NCBI RefSeq assembly: GCF_900109365.1
Contig: NZ_FNZR01000003.1
Span: 496,001-560,000, forward strand
DNA length: 64,000 bases
Reading direction: 5' to 3'
Origin: Parapedobacter koreensis
Lineage (GTDB): Bacteria > Bacteroidota > Bacteroidia > Sphingobacteriales > Sphingobacteriaceae
This document shows positions 62,948 to 64,000 of this stretch, in pieces. Positions within the stretch are counted from its first letter, which is position 1, and each line of letters starts with the position of its first letter. A program made the position numbers and the translations under genes. Below the pieces are notes generated by a model that saw only the letters and a list, made by a program, of their open reading frames with translations, had not been told where the DNA came from and made no database searches.

Positions 62948-62955
62948 TATATTTG
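62948..62955 (+). promoter_or_regulatory. -7 element before the KdpD sensor gene
   Basis: TATATTTG matches TAnnTTTG, 31 nt before the likely ATG at 62986. A small hairpin (AATCGCT 62910-62916 with AGCGATT 62932-62938) precedes it. The sensor gene may have its own promoter. Confidence 0.4.
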
Positions 62956-62985
62956 TACAGCTAAAAAGGGAAGGAATCAATGCTT

Positions 62986-64000
62986 ATGGAGGAGCGGAAA
63001 TCAGCGGAACACTTCCTCAACCTCATCAAAAAATCGAGGCTGGGGAAATTCAAGATCTACATCGGCATGAGCGCAGGTGTGGGAAAGACCTACCGCATGC
63101 TGCAGGAAGCGCATACCCTAATGCGTAACGGCATTGATGTAAAAATCGCTTACGTTGAGACGCACAACCGCACGGAAACGTCGGCATTGGTGGAAGGGCT
63201 GCCGGTTATTCCGCGACGCCAGCTGTTTTATAAAGGCCGCCAATTGGAGGAACTTGATGTCCAGGCAGTCCTTAACCTCCGTCCGGAGGTGGTTATCGTG
63301 GACGAACTGGCCCACACCAACATCGTGGGCAGCAAAAACGAAAAGCGCTGGCAGGACGTGGTGGAAATCCTGGAGGCGGGTATCAATGTCATCAGCGCGG
63401 TCAATATCCAGCACATCGAAAGCCTGAATGAAGAAGTGAAGGAGATCACCGGCATCGAAGTCAGGGAACGTGTGCCCGACAGGGTCATTGCCATGGCCGA
63501 CGAGCTGGTGAATATTGACCTTGCGGTGGAGGATTTGATAACCCGGCTGAAGGAAGGGAAAATTTATGGTGCCGACAAGGTAGCGGCGGCGCTGGCTAAT
63601 TTTTTCAAAAGCGACCATATTCTCCAACTCCGTGAACTGGCCCTCAAGGAAGTGGCTGGCCATGTCGTACGGAAGGTAGACACGCAGGTGCATAAAGGCA
63701 CCGCATTGAAGCATGAACGATTCATGGCCTGCATCGGCAGCGACGCCGGGCGGGCAAAGGCCGTCATCCGCAAAACAGCGCGGCTGGCTGGATACTACAG
63801 CGGGCAATGGTACGTGCTGTATGTGCAGACGCCTCGGGAACGGATGGATAAAATTGCGTTGGATAAGCAGCGGATGCTCATCAACAACTTCAAGCTGGCA
63901 ACCCAATTGGGCGGCGAGGTGATACAGGTCCGGCATAAAAGTGTGCCGACGGCCATCACGGAACAGGCCCTGAAAATGGATATCACGACGGTGTGTATCG
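62986..64000 (+). CDS. kdpD: KdpD sensor protein (KdpD plus Usp domains), 3' end outside window
   Basis: The frame is open to the window end (338 codons seen). Residues 18-225 are the KdpD N-terminal domain with Walker A GMSAGVGKT (27-35) and PEVVIVDELAHTNIVGSKNE. A Usp-like domain follows from about 245 (ERFMACIGSDAGRAKAVIRK). In E. coli these parts sit at the front of KdpD; here they are separate from the kinase encoded at 50.3 kb. An in-frame ATG at 62980 is an alternative start. Whether a kinase domain follows outside the window cannot be seen. Confidence 0.88.
   Translation, partial: MEERKSAEHFLNLIKKSRLGKFKIYIGMSAGVGKTYRMLQEAHTLMRNGIDVKIAYVETHNRTETSALVEGLPVIPRRQLFYKGRQLEELDVQAVLNLRPEVVIVDELAHTNIVGSKNEKRWQDVVEILEAGINVISAVNIQHIESLNEEVKEITGIEVRERVPDRVIAMADELVNIDLAVEDLITRLKEGKIYGADKVAAALANFFKSDHILQLRELALKEVAGHVVRKVDTQVHKGTALKHERFMACIGSDAGRAKAVIRKTARLAGYYSGQWYVLYVQTPRERMDKIALDKQRMLINNFKLATQLGGEVIQVRHKSVPTAITEQALKMDITTVCI

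Noticed and set aside
63118-63936. 272-codon minus-strand ORF near the window end
   Set aside because: The plus strand in this place encodes the KdpD sensor with intact Walker A and Usp motifs; the minus ORF is its shadow.

Overview
This window comes from the chromosome of a Bacteroidota bacterium, most likely a member of the Sphingobacteriaceae. The pointers are a SusC/SusD pair with a TlpA-like thioredoxin, KdpF/A/B/C with a Bacteroidota-type split KdpD, DUF6266, DUF5675 and DUF6520-type proteins, very weak Shine-Dalgarno signals, and promoter elements of the Bacteroidota form (TTG/TTTG, about 20 nt, then TAnnTTTG). The family placement is an inference from gene content; no rRNA gene is present to confirm it.

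From 1 to 21.5 kb the content is mostly housekeeping. It starts with the 3' end of mnmA. A tight minus-strand glycolysis operon follows (pfkA, a BadF-type sugar kinase, gapA) with a divergent Nudix-type regulator. Next is a TetR-controlled RND efflux operon (TetR, TolC, adaptor, pump), then thyA-folA-mscS, and coaA/mgsA/patatin on the minus strand. After that come purL, an ammonium transporter with its own outer-membrane barrel, a secreted hypothetical protein and htpG. A tRNA-His gene lies at 23.56 kb.

From 23.6 to 27.9 kb is a small accessory zone just downstream of tRNA-His. It holds two HTH proteins, one full-length Rpn/PD-(D/E)XK nuclease and one Rpn tail relic, and a toxin-antitoxin pair whose ParE/RelE-like toxin is frameshifted. 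It also contains a strong candidate for a structured RNA of roughly 280 nt, with two GNRA and one UUCG tetraloop hairpins, followed by a 45-codon ORF. The SusC/SusD/TlpA-like uptake operon comes next (27.9-33.9 kb).

From 34.0 to 39.4 kb is a compact, translationally coupled minus-strand operon: small secreted protein, SdpA-like single-pass protein, HTTM membrane protein, AraC regulator, 86-aa protein and DUF6520 small secreted peptide. It is divergent from a LytTR response regulator and histidine kinase. It resembles a peptide-maturation or signalling module built around an HTTM (SdpB-like) protein. From 39.5 to 42.4 kb is an accessory cassette: HTH protein, two DUF6266 paralogues separated by a tRNA T-arm mimic, DUF5675 and a holin-like small protein.

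From 42.5 kb to the end is a monovalent-cation homeostasis island. It holds two NhaA plus universal-stress-protein loci, an AGCS sodium symporter, a DUF389 protein, Kup, KdpE with a KdpD-like kinase that lacks the sensor domain, an NtrC-family regulator and a frameshifted MscS. The kdp operon follows a strong terminator and a well-spaced sigma-54 promoter. It runs through three small genes, kdpF, kdpA, kdpB, kdpC and an outer-membrane barrel to the separate KdpD/Usp sensor protein, which runs off the window. The layout suggests that K+ uptake is controlled both by a split KdpD/E system and by a sigma-54 activator.
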